Source: Streptomyces sp. MJM8645
GTDB taxonomy: Bacteria > Actinomycetota > Actinomycetes > Streptomycetales > Streptomycetaceae
Reading direction: 5' to 3'
DNA: 64,000 nucleotides
Assembly (NCBI RefSeq): GCF_001625365.1
Contig: NZ_LJJF01000004.1
Coordinates: forward strand, 1-64,000
Shown: piece by piece, positions 40,469-48,944 of the stretch
How positions within the stretch are numbered: position 1 is the stretch's first letter
How the letters are laid out: the number at the start of each line of letters is the position of its first letter
Translations under genes and position numbers: made by a program
Notes under the pieces: model-generated
What the model saw: the letters and a program-made list of their open reading frames with translations, nothing else
Database searches by the model: none
What the model was told of the DNA's origin: nothing

Positions 40469-42977
40469 CAGGATCTCCTCCGTCAGTGAGTAGCGGCTCG
40501 GCCTGGTAGCGGAGCCGACAGCGGCAGTTGCGGATCAACGCCGGCGGGGCGATCGGATCGCCCGGATACCTCAACGGGTAACCGTCGGCGGAGAAGGCTT
40601 CCAGCACCGGAAGCGTCTGTCCGTCCAATTCCTGGTGTGCCGGCCGGACCCGCTCGTCCCCGCGGCTCATCCAGGTACGAGTGACCTGTGGCCCGCACGC
40701 GGCGGCCGATGCCTCGGCCGCGCCGTTCACGGCGGCCGCGGCGATGCTACGCGCGGCGTCGTCGGCGAGCCGGCGGGCGTTGTCGGCAAACAGGCCCCGG
40801 GTGTGACCCACCAGCTGCTCCAGCGTAAGCCCCGGCTGGTCGTTCTGGACGGCCGTGATCGCGTCCGCGACATCGGCGAGGAACGCCCGGATCGAAGCGG
40901 CACCCAGAGTGACGGCGTCCAGGGTGGCGGCGTGAAGTCCGCCGGCAGCGGCACCGAGGACCGCCGAGTTCGCAGCCACGCCAGTGAGAGCGGCGATGCA
41001 CTCCGCAGCGGTGGCCTGCACCGTCAAGGCGACGAGGGGCTCAAGGGTGGCCACGCTCTCCTCCACCCACCGGTCCGGAACAACGGCCTTCGCCGCGTCG
41101 ATCGGGGTGTCCCCGGACCGGGTGTCAACTTCGTACGGCCCCGGCTGCCAGTACCTCGTCCGGCTGCGTAGCTTGGGGGAGCGTAGCCGGGCCGCGATGA
41201 CCTCGGCCTGGCGGGCGAGCAATGCGTCCAGGGCGGCGCTCGCCGCACCGCGAAGCCGTTCTTCCTCCGCTTCCGGCACCTCCCACCCTGCCACCGCCGG
41301 AGTGGCCCCCGAGACCGGAAGTGTCTTCACCTCCTGGGCCGCGGCCACCGCAACCGCCGCAGGGCCAGGACCAGGCCCTCGATCTGCCGCCGCACGGACC
41401 CGGTCGACTGCCGCCGCAGCCGCGCCGGCGGTGCTGATGCCGCCCACCCCCCGGACCTGGGCCACCGCCTCTGCGGCGGCTACGCCGGGCACCGGGCGCG
41501 CGGGTCCGCGCGCGGCGCCGACCGCATCGGCGGCCGCCCCTCCTCCGGCCGGGTCCTGGTCGTCGGCACCGCGCGCCTCCGCGACGGCAGCGGCAGCAGC
41601 AGCCCCGTCCTGGCCGCTGGGCGGCTGACCGTTGGTCTGCGCTGCGCCGACGAGCCCAGCCGGATCGCCAGCTACCTGGCCGCCGCCAATCCCAAGCTCT
41701 GCGGCGTCCTCGGGACGGGCCGGCACCGGGGCCTTCTGCGGAGAAAACCAGAGCGCACGCGTCTGAGGGTTGTCGATCGTGTCCCGGCCAGCCGCCTGGC
41801 GGTACTCGTCCGCGGATATCAGCCCAGCCGTCCACTCCTCCCGGAGAACCTTCAACCGCTCCCGGCGGGGCAGGTCCAGCACCTCGACGTCGGAGGTGTC
41901 GATGTATGGCCGCCACCCCTCATCGACGTCGATGTCCGGCAGAAACGCGGAGGCGATCACGTCGAGATGAGGGATGGCGGTGATCGTCCAGAAGGTGAAC
42001 TCGTCCTGCTCGGCATTGGCATATGTCTTGCCCGCGGTGGAGCCGAACATCGCCTCACTCACGCCGAACGCGGCCAAGATCTCGTCCTTGCTGGTGCCCG
42101 CCAGCTCCTTGTAGGCCATGTCGCGCGGCCGGGTGCTGGTGTCGATGAACTGCACCCCGCCCGGCCCAGTGCCGATCACCGCGAGCTGACCGGCGTGGTC
42201 GACCCCGGGTGAGAACCGGGCCTCGATGCGGTCAAGCTGGCGCTCGGTCGCCCCCTTGAGATCGACACCCACGATTCCGCCCGGACGTCCGTCCCGACGC
42301 AGGAAACTGACGTTGTAGAGGCGGGCCAGGTGGTCCAGGTCGATCGAGATGCCAGCGGCCTCCAGCGGCGTGATCCCGCTGAACGGATCGGTCGGGTGCG
42401 GGTCGCGGACCCACCGGACCCGCTCCGGCGCGAGCTCCCGCAACCGACCCGTCCGCGTGGTGAACTCGAAATGGGAGAGGTAGTCCCCGCTCGGGTCCGG
42501 AACCGGCCGCACCCGGTCGGGTGGCAGGAGATCGAGGCGAGTGATCGTGCCGAGCCGAGACTTCGTGACCTCGACGAAGGCGCCCTTTTTGCTGAGCAGC
42601 ACCTGCGCACTGAGACGCTTCCTGAACACCCGGCCGGTCTCCAACGGATTGGCCTGACCGTTCAGCACCCGGTAGAGCGGATGGTCGCTCAGGATCTCGC
42701 TGTGCTCGCCCGGCTTCTCGCCCCGGCCGATTGAGAACGGCCGGCGCGCCTGGTGCCCCGAGATGGTCTCCACCGACTTGAACACCCAGACACCTTGCTC
42801 GTACCCCTCGCTGATGACCCGCTCCAGGTCCCACCCGTCAGCCCGGCCCTCCGTGCCGTACTCGGCGGTGATCCCCGGCAGCGACGCCCACGACCCGTTC
42901 CACCCCTTCGACTCCATCTCGGTTGGCGCCGGCCGGGTCACCAGGCGGCGCAGCCCCGGTGCGAGGCGCCACCCCAT
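40458..42977 (-). CDS. Portal protein fused to a MuF-like minor head domain
   Basis: An 839-residue protein. Residues 1-420 are a portal: VWVFKSVETISGHQA near the start, the segment DLLPPDRVRPVPDPSG, then DPFSGITPLEAAGISIDLDH and SEAMFGSTAGKTYANAEQDE, which are typical of HK97-like portals. Residues 430-560 are an Ala/Gly-rich linker with repeated AVA.ARG units. The C-terminus from about 720 has the MuF hallmark: VTRTWMSRGDERVRPAHQEL, a short beta hairpin, then PALIRNCRCRLRY. Portal-MuF fusions occur in actinophages; the normal separate sizes are near 450 and 250. The portal forms the DNA entry ring, and the MuF part sits inside the capsid. The start overlaps the previous stop (TGATG). Confidence 0.93.
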   Translation of the reverse strand: MGWRLAPGLRRLVTRPAPTEMESKGWNGSWASLPGITAEYGTEGRADGWDLERVISEGYEQGVWVFKSVETISGHQARRPFSIGRGEKPGEHSEILSDHPLYRVLNGQANPLETGRVFRKRLSAQVLLSKKGAFVEVTKSRLGTITRLDLLPPDRVRPVPDPSGDYLSHFEFTTRTGRLRELAPERVRWVRDPHPTDPFSGITPLEAAGISIDLDHLARLYNVSFLRRDGRPGGIVGVDLKGATERQLDRIEARFSPGVDHAGQLAVIGTGPGGVQFIDTSTRPRDMAYKELAGTSKDEILAAFGVSEAMFGSTAGKTYANAEQDEFTFWTITAIPHLDVIASAFLPDIDVDEGWRPYIDTSDVEVLDLPRRERLKVLREEWTAGLISADEYRQAAGRDTIDNPQTRALWFSPQKAPVPARPEDAAELGIGGGQVAGDPAGLVGAAQTNGQPPSGQDGAAAAAAVAEARGADDQDPAGGGAAADAVGAARGPARPVPGVAAAEAVAQVRGVGGISTAGAAAAAVDRVRAAADRGPGPGPAAVAVAAAQEVKTLPVSGATPAVAGWEVPEAEEERLRGAASAALDALLARQAEVIAARLRSPKLRSRTRYWQPGPYEVDTRSGDTPIDAAKAVVPDRWVEESVATLEPLVALTVQATAAECIAALTGVAANSAVLGAAAGGLHAATLDAVTLGAASIRAFLADVADAITAVQNDQPGLTLEQLVGHTRGLFADNARRLADDAARSIAAAAVNGAAEASAAACGPQVTRTWMSRGDERVRPAHQELDGQTLPVLEAFSADGYPLRYPGDPIAPPALIRNCRCRLRYQAEPLLTDGGDPDVR

Positions 42978-43204
42978 CAGGCATCCTCACTGGCCAGCCA
43001 CAGGCCAGCCGCCATCACGAACGCCGAAATCACGGCCGCGCCGCACAACGGGTGGACCATGAACGCCACGGCGGTCACGGACAACGTGCCCACGACGACC
43101 AGAAGAAGCCCGACAAGCTCCCGGGAGGGGAGCGCCAGCTGCGGCGGCGAAGGCGGGGAAGGCTGCGAGGCCGGAGGAGTCGTCACCCGGCGGACCGTAG
43201 GCAC
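42977..43204 (-). CDS. Small two-helix membrane protein
   Basis: A 75-residue protein upstream of the portal. A Pro/Ser-rich N-terminal stretch (PPASQPSPPSPPQ) leads to two hydrophobic helices, ELVGLLLVVVGTLSVTAVAF and PLCGAAVISAFVMAAGLWL. Its stop overlaps the portal start, so the two genes are coupled. Size and topology would suit a holin-like or phage-membrane protein, but no family is recognised. Confidence 0.6.
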   Translation of the reverse strand: MPTVRRVTTPPASQPSPPSPPQLALPSRELVGLLLVVVGTLSVTAVAFMVHPLCGAAVISAFVMAAGLWLASEDA

Positions 43205-43226
43205 CGGTGCCCCTTACGTCGCGCCC

Positions 43227-43592
43227 TCACACCAGCCGGTGCACATACGCCTCAACACCCCGCCGGCTGTACGTGTGTCCGGGCACCATCCGCGCCCCCG
43301 CCGGAGCCTGCGGCGTCGGCAAGCGCTTCGCCCGCCGGCTCTGATCCCCGCCGATCAGATGCCGATTGTCGAGCAGCGCCGAGCACTTCTCATCGGCCAC
43401 GTCCTCATATGGGCGCCTGCACCCCTTGCAGTACACCTCCAGCGCCGTCACCCGCTGCTGCGCCCGGGACAGGAAGCTTCCGCGGAAGTCGGCGTACCGT
43501 GCAACATCGGCAGGGACAGGAAGCTCAGCGGCGACCACCCACTCATGGTCGGCGGGCTTGGTGCTCTTCGTGGAGTCGGACGTGTTGCTCAC
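43227..43592 (-). CDS. Zinc-binding small protein conserved near actinophage portals
   Basis: A 121-residue protein, GTG start at 43592 after GAGGGGAAG. Residues 49-72 read ALEVYCKGCRRPYEDV then ADEKCSALLDN, giving three cysteines of a likely zinc site, and are followed by RHLIGGDQSRRAKR. This Cys-x-x-Cys plus GGDQSRR pattern is one I recognise from small proteins of Streptomyces phages and integrative elements. It may bind DNA or RNA. It is the first gene of the portal operon and is preceded by the parB terminator. Confidence 0.65.
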   Translation of the reverse strand: MSNTSDSTKSTKPADHEWVVAAELPVPADVARYADFRGSFLSRAQQRVTALEVYCKGCRRPYEDVADEKCSALLDNRHLIGGDQSRRAKRLPTPQAPAGARMVPGHTYSRRGVEAYVHRLV

Positions 43593-43704
43593 AGGCTTCC
43601 CCTCGTCGGTCGTTGAGAAGCCCTGTCTCCACTCCAGAGCCTCACATCAACAGGTACGGAGAAGCCCCCTGTTTGGTTACACCACCACCCTAGAACAGCG
43701 AAAA

Positions 43705-43744
43705 GCCGTGGCCTCGCACCATTTGAGAGGTACGAGACCACGGC
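43705..43744 (-). terminator. Intrinsic terminator after parB
   Basis: On the minus strand an imperfect hairpin with outer arms GCCGTGG/CCACGGC and an 8-base loop is followed directly by TTTTCG. It starts 25 bases after the parB stop at 43769 and separates the partition operon from the portal operon. A U-run terminator is uncommon in such GC-rich DNA and therefore convincing. Confidence 0.78.
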
Positions 43745-43768
43745 ATACAGTCGCTGTCCCTTGCTAGC

Positions 43769-44938
43769 TCAGGCGGACTGCTTGGTGTGTTCGTCGAGAC
43801 GCTCAAGCACGATCCGTGCGACCTCAAAGGCCTCATTGAGTGTCATGTTGGCGCAGAGCGCGTTGGCCACGGCAACGGGGTCCGTCCAGTTCAACCCGTC
43901 TGACAACGGTTCCTGGGTGGTCCCCGGAAGGGTACCGCTCGCTGCCGAACCGCGAGGTGTGGGGAACTCGGAGGCAGCACGATCAGGCTCTACCGCGGTA
44001 AAGCTGGGTCGTACCTCCGGGCTCTCTTCAGCAACGGGGCTGCGGTTCGGCTCCCCAGCCTCTGTGGAGTCCTCAACAGTCGATGGTTGCAGGGAGGTCG
44101 TCGTTTCAGCGCCCGAGGACCTGCCAGACAGATCCTCCTCAGTCCGGCCTGGGCTCGATGCCGGTTGGTCAACCCGCTGAGTCTGTGGACTGGTGCGTAC
44201 CGAGCGGGCAGTCTGCTTCCGTGCACCCCTCGGGATCTGAGCCTTCTCTTGCCTCTCCTGTTCCAACTCCTCCAGGAAGTCCTTCAGCGCTGCACGCTGA
44301 GCCTCAGGGAGAAGATCGCGAACGGCCTTCGTTGCGAATCGCCGGAGCTCGCGGAAGGGGATCCCTTGGGCGGCTGCCTGCACCTGAGGGTGAAGCCCAA
44401 GGATCGCCTTCCGCTGGGAGATATATCCCTCGGACCAACCCTCTGCAGCCGCAGCCTCACGCTGGCTGGGGTACTCGGCCACAATCGACATGACGGCTTG
44501 CGCGTCCTCGACCGCGTCGAAGTCGCGCCGCTCGACGTTCTCGTCGTAGGCAGCACGCATCAGAGAAGCACGAGTCTTCGCGACATCGTCGTTGACGGCA
44601 CCGAACAGCTCAGCCCGGCCGTACTTCGTGGCGGCCATCTGGCGACGGCAGCCATTGATGACGATGTAGTCGTAGCCGCGGGTCAGCTCCCCCTCGTCCG
44701 GGTAGAGCTTGAGGTATGCGGCCCGGGTGACGACCAGCACACTCTGCCGCTGAATCCTCCCGATCGACGCCAGGTCCGACAGATCCCCCACAGTGCTGCG
44801 AGGGTTGTGCGGATTGGGCAGGAGACGGTCGGTTTTGAGGGTGACCAGACGCGAACCGGGAGGCTCGGTGGGCGGCCGATCGTCGCTGGCCTCGGGACCG
44901 GGAAGGAGATCGGATGAATTGATTCGCCTACTACCCAT
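43769..44938 (-). CDS. parB: ParB-family partition protein, possibly KorB-like repressor
   Basis: A 389-residue protein starting at ATG 44938, overlapping the parA stop (TGATG). Residues 31-105 are the ParB N-terminal domain, with LLPNPHNPR and the nucleotide-binding box INGCRRQMAA at 95-104. A helix-turn-helix lies at 158-180 (SQREAAAAEGWSEGYISQRK). The C-terminus from 255 is Ser/Glu-rich and disordered and ends in a helix (NEAFEVARIVLERLDEH) likely to dimerise. ParB loads on parS and spreads. The GCTTTACCGCGGTAAAGC sites next to three operons are the obvious candidates; their core resembles the KorB operator (TTTAGC-GCTAAA), so a repressor role is likely. One degenerate site lies inside this gene. 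Confidence 0.9.
   Translation of the reverse strand: MGSRRINSSDLLPGPEASDDRPPTEPPGSRLVTLKTDRLLPNPHNPRSTVGDLSDLASIGRIQRQSVLVVTRAAYLKLYPDEGELTRGYDYIVINGCRRQMAATKYGRAELFGAVNDDVAKTRASLMRAAYDENVERRDFDAVEDAQAVMSIVAEYPSQREAAAAEGWSEGYISQRKAILGLHPQVQAAAQGIPFRELRRFATKAVRDLLPEAQRAALKDFLEELEQERQEKAQIPRGARKQTARSVRTSPQTQRVDQPASSPGRTEEDLSGRSSGAETTTSLQPSTVEDSTEAGEPNRSPVAEESPEVRPSFTAVEPDRAASEFPTPRGSAASGTLPGTTQEPLSDGLNWTDPVAVANALCANMTLNEAFEVARIVLERLDEHTKQSA
43987..44004. promoter_or_regulatory. parS/KorB-operator-like site 5, inside parB
   Basis: GCTCTACCGCGGTAAAGC, one mismatch from the other copies, within codons near 312-318 of parB (protein SFTAVEP). It is the only copy within a coding region and the only imperfect one, consistent with a compromise between site and codons. 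Confidence 0.6.
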
Positions 44939-45690
44939 CAGCGGGACATCCCCCGGCGCAGCTGTCGAACGATGGTCATCTGAATCTCCAACGCGAGGTT
45001 CGTGAAGTCCGCGAGGCATTCCTGAGCGACTCGCGACTTCGGGTACTGCGTCACGACATGGCCAGTGATTGCCGCCTTCGAGTGCAGCTTGTAACGGCGG
45101 ATGACGGTGTTCGCGACCTTCCATCCGAACTTAGTGAAGTGCTTCCTGGTGTCGTCCCGGTCCGCCTCGCCATCGCGCGGATCCCAGTTAGATACGACAA
45201 TCGTGAACGGGATACCTCGCGGAAGGACGACCTGCTGGATGGTCTCCTGAGTGGTTGGCCAGCCCAGCGGCTCTGGCTCAACCGGGACGATCACGTGATC
45301 GGCATTATCGAGTGCCGCGCGGATCGCGTCGGCTACTCGGCCCTCACCGAGGGGATCGCCCGAGTTGTCATCGCGGGCCTCGGGGGGGTACCAGCCGGGA
45401 GTGTCGACGATGACGTACTCGACGGCCGTGGAGTCCCGAAGCCGCTTGAGCGTCTCAAGGTCGTTATGCGCCTCGGCGAAGACGAATGGCAGCGTCTCCC
45501 CAACGCGGCTGGCCCACCAGGACGCGGACCCTTGAGGGTCGACTGACAACGCTGCTACGGGTGCAAGCCAATCGATCGGCTTGACCTCGACGCCCGCGAG
45601 CGCCTCAGCGATGGTGGCGGAGAGGTTGACGGTGATGGTGCTCTTGCCGACCCCGCCCTTGCGGTTGAGGACGACAATGATCGTGGCCAT
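44938..45690 (-). CDS. parA: ParA-family partition ATPase
   Basis: A 250-residue Walker ATPase. The deviant Walker A motif KGGVGKST is at residues 11-18, the A' aspartate in LSVDPQGSASWW near 52, and Walker B in YVIVDTPGW near 96. There is no N-terminal DNA-binding extension, so it is a short type (Ib-like length), although its ParB is of the long HTH class; operon control thus probably falls to ParB. It is first in the parAB operon; a parS-like site lies 173 bases upstream and two 12-bp direct repeats lie between. ParA moves ParB-bound plasmids over the nucleoid. Confidence 0.92.
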   Translation of the reverse strand: MATIIVVLNRKGGVGKSTITVNLSATIAEALAGVEVKPIDWLAPVAALSVDPQGSASWWASRVGETLPFVFAEAHNDLETLKRLRDSTAVEYVIVDTPGWYPPEARDDNSGDPLGEGRVADAIRAALDNADHVIVPVEPEPLGWPTTQETIQQVVLPRGIPFTIVVSNWDPRDGEADRDDTRKHFTKFGWKVANTVIRRYKLHSKAAITGHVVTQYPKSRVAQECLADFTNLALEIQMTIVRQLRRGMSR

Positions 45691-45734
45691 GCGATGGTGC
45701 TCCTAATCCGTCGACTTCCCAGGCCTGACAGCCT

Positions 45735-45785
45735 GGTACTTCGGACTTCCGTTGACTTCCCGAGGTGGTCCCCGGTACTTCGGAC
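45735..45785. repeat. Direct repeat GGTACTTCGGAC upstream of parA
   Basis: The 12-mer occurs at 45735-45746 and 45774-45785, start to start 39 bases apart. Between them lies ACTTCCGTTGACTTCCCG with a TTGACTTCC element. They sit within the 195-base control region of parAB and could be binding sites of a second regulator. Confidence 0.5.
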
Positions 45786-45862
45786 CGGGACAGCATGTCA
45801 GATACCCGCACAAAGCTCACAACCCGCGTCGTGTCTGTGTGTCTCCGGCCTTGAAGCATCCC

Positions 45863-45882
45863 AGCTTTACCGCGGTAAAGCT
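45863..45882. promoter_or_regulatory. parS/KorB-operator-like site 6, upstream of parAB
   Basis: A 20-bp perfect palindrome AGCTTTACCGCGGTAAAGCT, 4 bases past the end of the recombinase gene (45886) and 173 bases upstream of parA. A copy next to the par operon is what a centromere and autoregulatory site would require. Confidence 0.82.
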
Positions 45883-45885
45883 CCG

Positions 45886-47244
45886 TCAGCCGGCTCGATA
45901 CCCCGGATCCGACGCCGACGAGCTGTCGGTTGACCGGGAGGCTTCGCGTGCTTGTCGGGCGACGGCCCAGGCGTTCTCGCCGGACAGTTTGATCCGGCGG
46001 AAGTAGAGCTTCATCGCGGTGCTGTTCCTCGCCCAGTCGCCGAGTTCGGCGATCGTGTCTTCGGGGACGCCTGATTCGTACAGCTCGGTCGCACCGCCGG
46101 CCCGCAGGCCATGGGCAGTCACCGATGTTGCGGTCGGCAAGTTGAGCAGCGCGTTGTAGCCGAGCTCGGCCCGCTCGACCTCGGATAGGTGCGCGACCCG
46201 TGCGAACGCCTTCTTGGCCAGGTCCTTGACGTACCCGTTGATGGCCTCGCCGGAGAGCATGCTCAGCTCCACCCAGTCACCTGTGGTGAGCTCCTGGTCC
46301 TCCTTCGGCCGTCCGTCCGGGTGCTTCGGCCGGGTCTGCGGGGTGAGCCGGATGGCGAGGCGGCCGGCCTTGTCGAGCGCGCGGAACAGCGCCTCGTCCT
46401 GCGGTTGGTGGATGAGGCGGCCGTACTCCAGCCAGGCCCGCATCCGGCGTACCGGGCAGATGTGCGGGGCGTCGTCCCGGGCCGGGATCCACGCCTCGAA
46501 CACGCTGCCGTCCTTGCGGGTCTTCCGGTCGACCAGGCGCACAGCGATGCCGTCGCGGTGCAGGGTGATGTGGGTGACGACCAGGTGGGCGAGCTCGATC
46601 CGGCGGCTGAGCAGGTGGAAGCCGAGGGTGGCGATGGCGGCGTTGCGCCGGTCGGCGGGCCGGCCGCGCGAGTCGCAGACTGCGACCATCTCCTCCAGGT
46701 CGAGCTCGCGGACCGCCGGGCTCTGCTTGTTGGTGTGCTTGCGGTTCCACGCCGTCCGGTACGCCGCGATCATCCTGGTGACCTCGCGGGTGCCGGGCCT
46801 CGTGTTGCCCGGGGTCTCCTCCTCCTGCCAGGTGACCACCGCGCTCTTGTAGACCGCGATGGTGTCCGGGTCGAGCTCCCGCTTGATCAGGTGACCGACG
46901 TACTCGATCAGCGTGGCGGTGGTGCACGGCAGCGCGACGCGGCCGCGCTCCCCGCACCAGGTGCGGAACAGTCCAATCTGGCTGCGCCGGTTGCGGCTGG
47001 TGTTCTCCGGCGCCGCCGACTCCAGCAGCTGGGCGACGTCCTCGGAGATGACGTAGTCCGCGGCGCTGTACTGCGGCGCCACGAAGGCGGCCGGGAGCGG
47101 GCGGCCGGCGACCAGCACGGTGTCCCGGGTGAACGTGGACACGTCCAGGCCCAGCCCCGTGGGCCGGTCGGGCACGGCCGGGAACGGGGAGCCGGCCGTC
47201 TCGACCAACTCCCCGTCCACGACCTCGACGTCGCTGCTCACCAT
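45886..47244 (-). CDS. Tyrosine recombinase
   Basis: A 452-residue site-specific recombinase. ATG 47244 or GTG 47241 overlap the upstream stop. Residues 70-175 form the SAM-like core-binding domain (QIGLFRTWCGERGRVALPCT, VYKSAVVTWQEEET). The catalytic domain has Arg215 (LLSRRIELAHL), a lysine in DRKTRKDG near 243, His378 and Arg381 (AHGLRAGGATELYESG), Trp404 (LGDWARNST) and nucleophile Tyr414 (AMKLYFRR). All key residues are present. It could integrate the element or resolve plasmid dimers. No attachment site was recognised, and the presence of parAB and rep makes dimer resolution or occasional integration equally likely. It is last in a five-gene operon. Confidence 0.9.
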   Translation of the reverse strand: MVSSDVEVVDGELVETAGSPFPAVPDRPTGLGLDVSTFTRDTVLVAGRPLPAAFVAPQYSAADYVISEDVAQLLESAAPENTSRNRRSQIGLFRTWCGERGRVALPCTTATLIEYVGHLIKRELDPDTIAVYKSAVVTWQEEETPGNTRPGTREVTRMIAAYRTAWNRKHTNKQSPAVRELDLEEMVAVCDSRGRPADRRNAAIATLGFHLLSRRIELAHLVVTHITLHRDGIAVRLVDRKTRKDGSVFEAWIPARDDAPHICPVRRMRAWLEYGRLIHQPQDEALFRALDKAGRLAIRLTPQTRPKHPDGRPKEDQELTTGDWVELSMLSGEAINGYVKDLAKKAFARVAHLSEVERAELGYNALLNLPTATSVTAHGLRAGGATELYESGVPEDTIAELGDWARNSTAMKLYFRRIKLSGENAWAVARQAREASRSTDSSSASDPGYRAG

Positions 47245-47747
47245 GCCGTGCTGTCGTCGTCCGGGGCCAGCCGGAACGAGGTGGTCTGGATGTCTCCCGG
47301 CGCGAAGTGGCTGCTGCCGACCGCACCGTCCGGGACGGCGGCGACGGTGATGCCCAGGGACGCGAACTCGGCGTGCTCGCGCCACCGTTCGGCCTGCCCC
47401 ACCAGGTGGGCGATGTGGGCGGCCGCCTGGTCGGGCCGTCCGGCCGAGAGCGCGGTGTCGGCCGCGCCGTGGGCGTACGCCGCCTTGCGCAGCGAGACGC
47501 CGTCACCACCCTGGCGACGCTCCTGCTCGGCGCGGCGGTACACGAAGCCGGCCAGCTGGTTCACTCGCTCCAGCGCGGCCGCCACCCGGCCGGGGTCGAC
47601 GGCGCCCCGGTGCGCCTCGGTGCGCAGCTCGTCAATCTGCCGGCCGTAGCGGCGCAGCTCGGCGGCGAGCCGCTCGTTGGCCTGCTCCGCGAGCTCGGCC
47701 CGCTGCTCGGCGGCCGCCAGCGCGGCGGCCTGGTCCGGCGCGCTCAT
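47238..47747 (-). CDS. Coiled-coil protein of the recombinase operon
   Basis: A 169-residue protein, ATG 47747 overlapping the previous stop as ATGA. Residues 1-60 form a coiled coil (AALAAAEQRAELAEQANERL). The rest is helical with RRAEQERRQGGDGVSLRKAA and ends in a beta segment (GSSHFAPGDIQTTSFRLAPD). Similar coiled-coil proteins are frequent beside actinophage recombinase genes. Function unknown; tight coupling to the recombinase suggests an accessory role. Confidence 0.62.
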   Translation of the reverse strand: MSAPDQAAALAAAEQRAELAEQANERLAAELRRYGRQIDELRTEAHRGAVDPGRVAAALERVNQLAGFVYRRAEQERRQGGDGVSLRKAAYAHGAADTALSAGRPDQAAAHIAHLVGQAERWREHAEFASLGITVAAVPDGAVGSSHFAPGDIQTTSFRLAPDDDSTAW

Positions 47748-48064
47748 GCGGCGACCGGGCCGGCGGCCCACGGGTCCGGGACGGGGGTGGCCGCGACCCA
47801 GCCGGTGGCCGTCTCGTACTCCATCTGCGAGGTGACGTGGCAGAGGCTGGGCTGCTCGTCCCCGTAGAACATGACCTTGAGCCGCTGGCCGGCGGTGTCC
47901 GTGATGACGCCTTCGCGCCCGTCGTGGCGGACCCGGCCGCCGAGCGCGACCGTGACGCCCAGGCGGCGCTCCAACCGGTAGTAGGCCCGGATGTGCTCCA
48001 GGGCGGCGGCCTGCCGCTGCCGGGTCTGGGCCTCGGCGCGGTCTTCGGGGTCGTCGTACGTCAT
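47744..48064 (-). CDS. Small SH3/KOW-like protein
   Basis: A 106-residue protein, ATG 48064 with AAGGAG six bases upstream. A helix (AQTRQRQAAALEHIRAYYRL) precedes a small beta-barrel: VALGGRVRHDGREGVITDTA, GQRLKVMFYGDEQP and a final helix-strand. Such 'G.RV...G..G.I' barrels resemble KOW or SH3-like nucleic-acid binding modules seen also in the giant protein's linkers. It belongs to the recombinase operon. The long open frame extending upstream of 48064 is a shadow of the next gene. Confidence 0.62.
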   Translation of the reverse strand: MTYDDPEDRAEAQTRQRQAAALEHIRAYYRLERRLGVTVALGGRVRHDGREGVITDTAGQRLKVMFYGDEQPSLCHVTSQMEYETATGWVAATPVPDPWAAGPVAA

Positions 48065-48126
48065 CCGGGTCTCCTTGACGGGGTGTGAGCTGCGCGGGAG
48101 CGGCGGGCGTGTGGCCGGGGGCGTGT

Positions 48127-48891
48127 TCACTCGGTGGCGGGGGCGGCGTGGGGTTCGAGGATGTCGATCACCGCGCGCAGCGACTCGCGGATGGCCTTCT
48201 CCCGCCGGTCCCACTGCCGCCGGAGCTTCTGCGGGTCCGGGGTGGAGACCAGGTTCGGCTGCTGCAGCAGCAGGTCGACGGCGGCCAAGGACTCCCGGGC
48301 CCGGTAGTAGGCGTCCATCAGCGGATCGAACCGGGCGACGGCGGTGGCCTCGATCCGGCAGGCCCGGTCGGTGCAGCGGATCTCGGCGTGGACGAGGAGG
48401 TAGCCGTCGTCGTCGGAGGTGACGGTGACCGGCAGGACGGCGTCCGGATCCCGGAGGCACGGGTGGTTCTCGGCCAGCCCGGTGCGGGCCTCCTCGTGCA
48501 GGCCCGGGTAGCCGCCGACCCCGGCCAGCAGGTCGGCGGTGATGCCGCGCTCGTAGACGTGGGTCACCGAGACGGGCAACTCCCGGCCGGGCACGGCCTG
48601 TTCGGGGGTCGGCCGGGTGGTGCGGGCGCCGGGGTAGTCGGGGTGCGCGCGCCAGCGCTGGGCCAGGTCCACCAGGTCGACGCCGTTCGCCGCCCGGCCG
48701 AGCAGGGAGGCCGGGGTCGTGCCGTCGGCCTGGTCCGCGATCTCGCCGACCCGGGCCAGCCGGCGCTGCAGGGCGCGCCGGGTGGAGTGGTGCAGCCCGG
48801 GGGCGGCCAGCTCCTCGTGCAGCCGGGAGCGGACGAAGCCGACGTAGTCGTGGAGCCGGTCGGCGGGACGGCTGGGCGGTTCGGGCGGCAC
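48127..48891 (-). CDS. Operon protein of unknown function
   Basis: A 254-residue protein, GTG 48891 after AGGA. The N-terminal half is helical (LHDYVGFVRSRLHEELAAPG), then a segment LVDLAQRWRAHPDYPGAR near residue 75. The C-terminal half has a beta segment (DAVLPVTVTSDDDGYLLVHA) with a CTDRACRIEA Cys pair and a helix. Parts resemble the short 'RWRxHPDY' proteins common in Streptomyces, but I cannot assign a family. No catalytic motif is visible. Confidence 0.6.
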   Translation of the reverse strand: MPPEPPSRPADRLHDYVGFVRSRLHEELAAPGLHHSTRRALQRRLARVGEIADQADGTTPASLLGRAANGVDLVDLAQRWRAHPDYPGARTTRPTPEQAVPGRELPVSVTHVYERGITADLLAGVGGYPGLHEEARTGLAENHPCLRDPDAVLPVTVTSDDDGYLLVHAEIRCTDRACRIEATAVARFDPLMDAYYRARESLAAVDLLLQQPNLVSTPDPQKLRRQWDRREKAIRESLRAVIDILEPHAAPATE

Positions 48892-48944
48892 GGGCGGTCC
48901 TGTTCGGGTGGCTCAACTGCACTGCGGCAAAAGTGTGTTGGTGA

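Noticed and set aside
41350..41640. Internal repeats in the portal linker as a separate gene
   Set aside because: The Ala/Gly-rich text stays in frame with the portal on one side and the MuF domain on the other, so it is a linker of a fusion protein.
45690..45885. Attachment site next to the recombinase gene
   Set aside because: The region holds a parS-like site and direct repeats better explained by parAB control. No tRNA fragment or long identity segment was seen.
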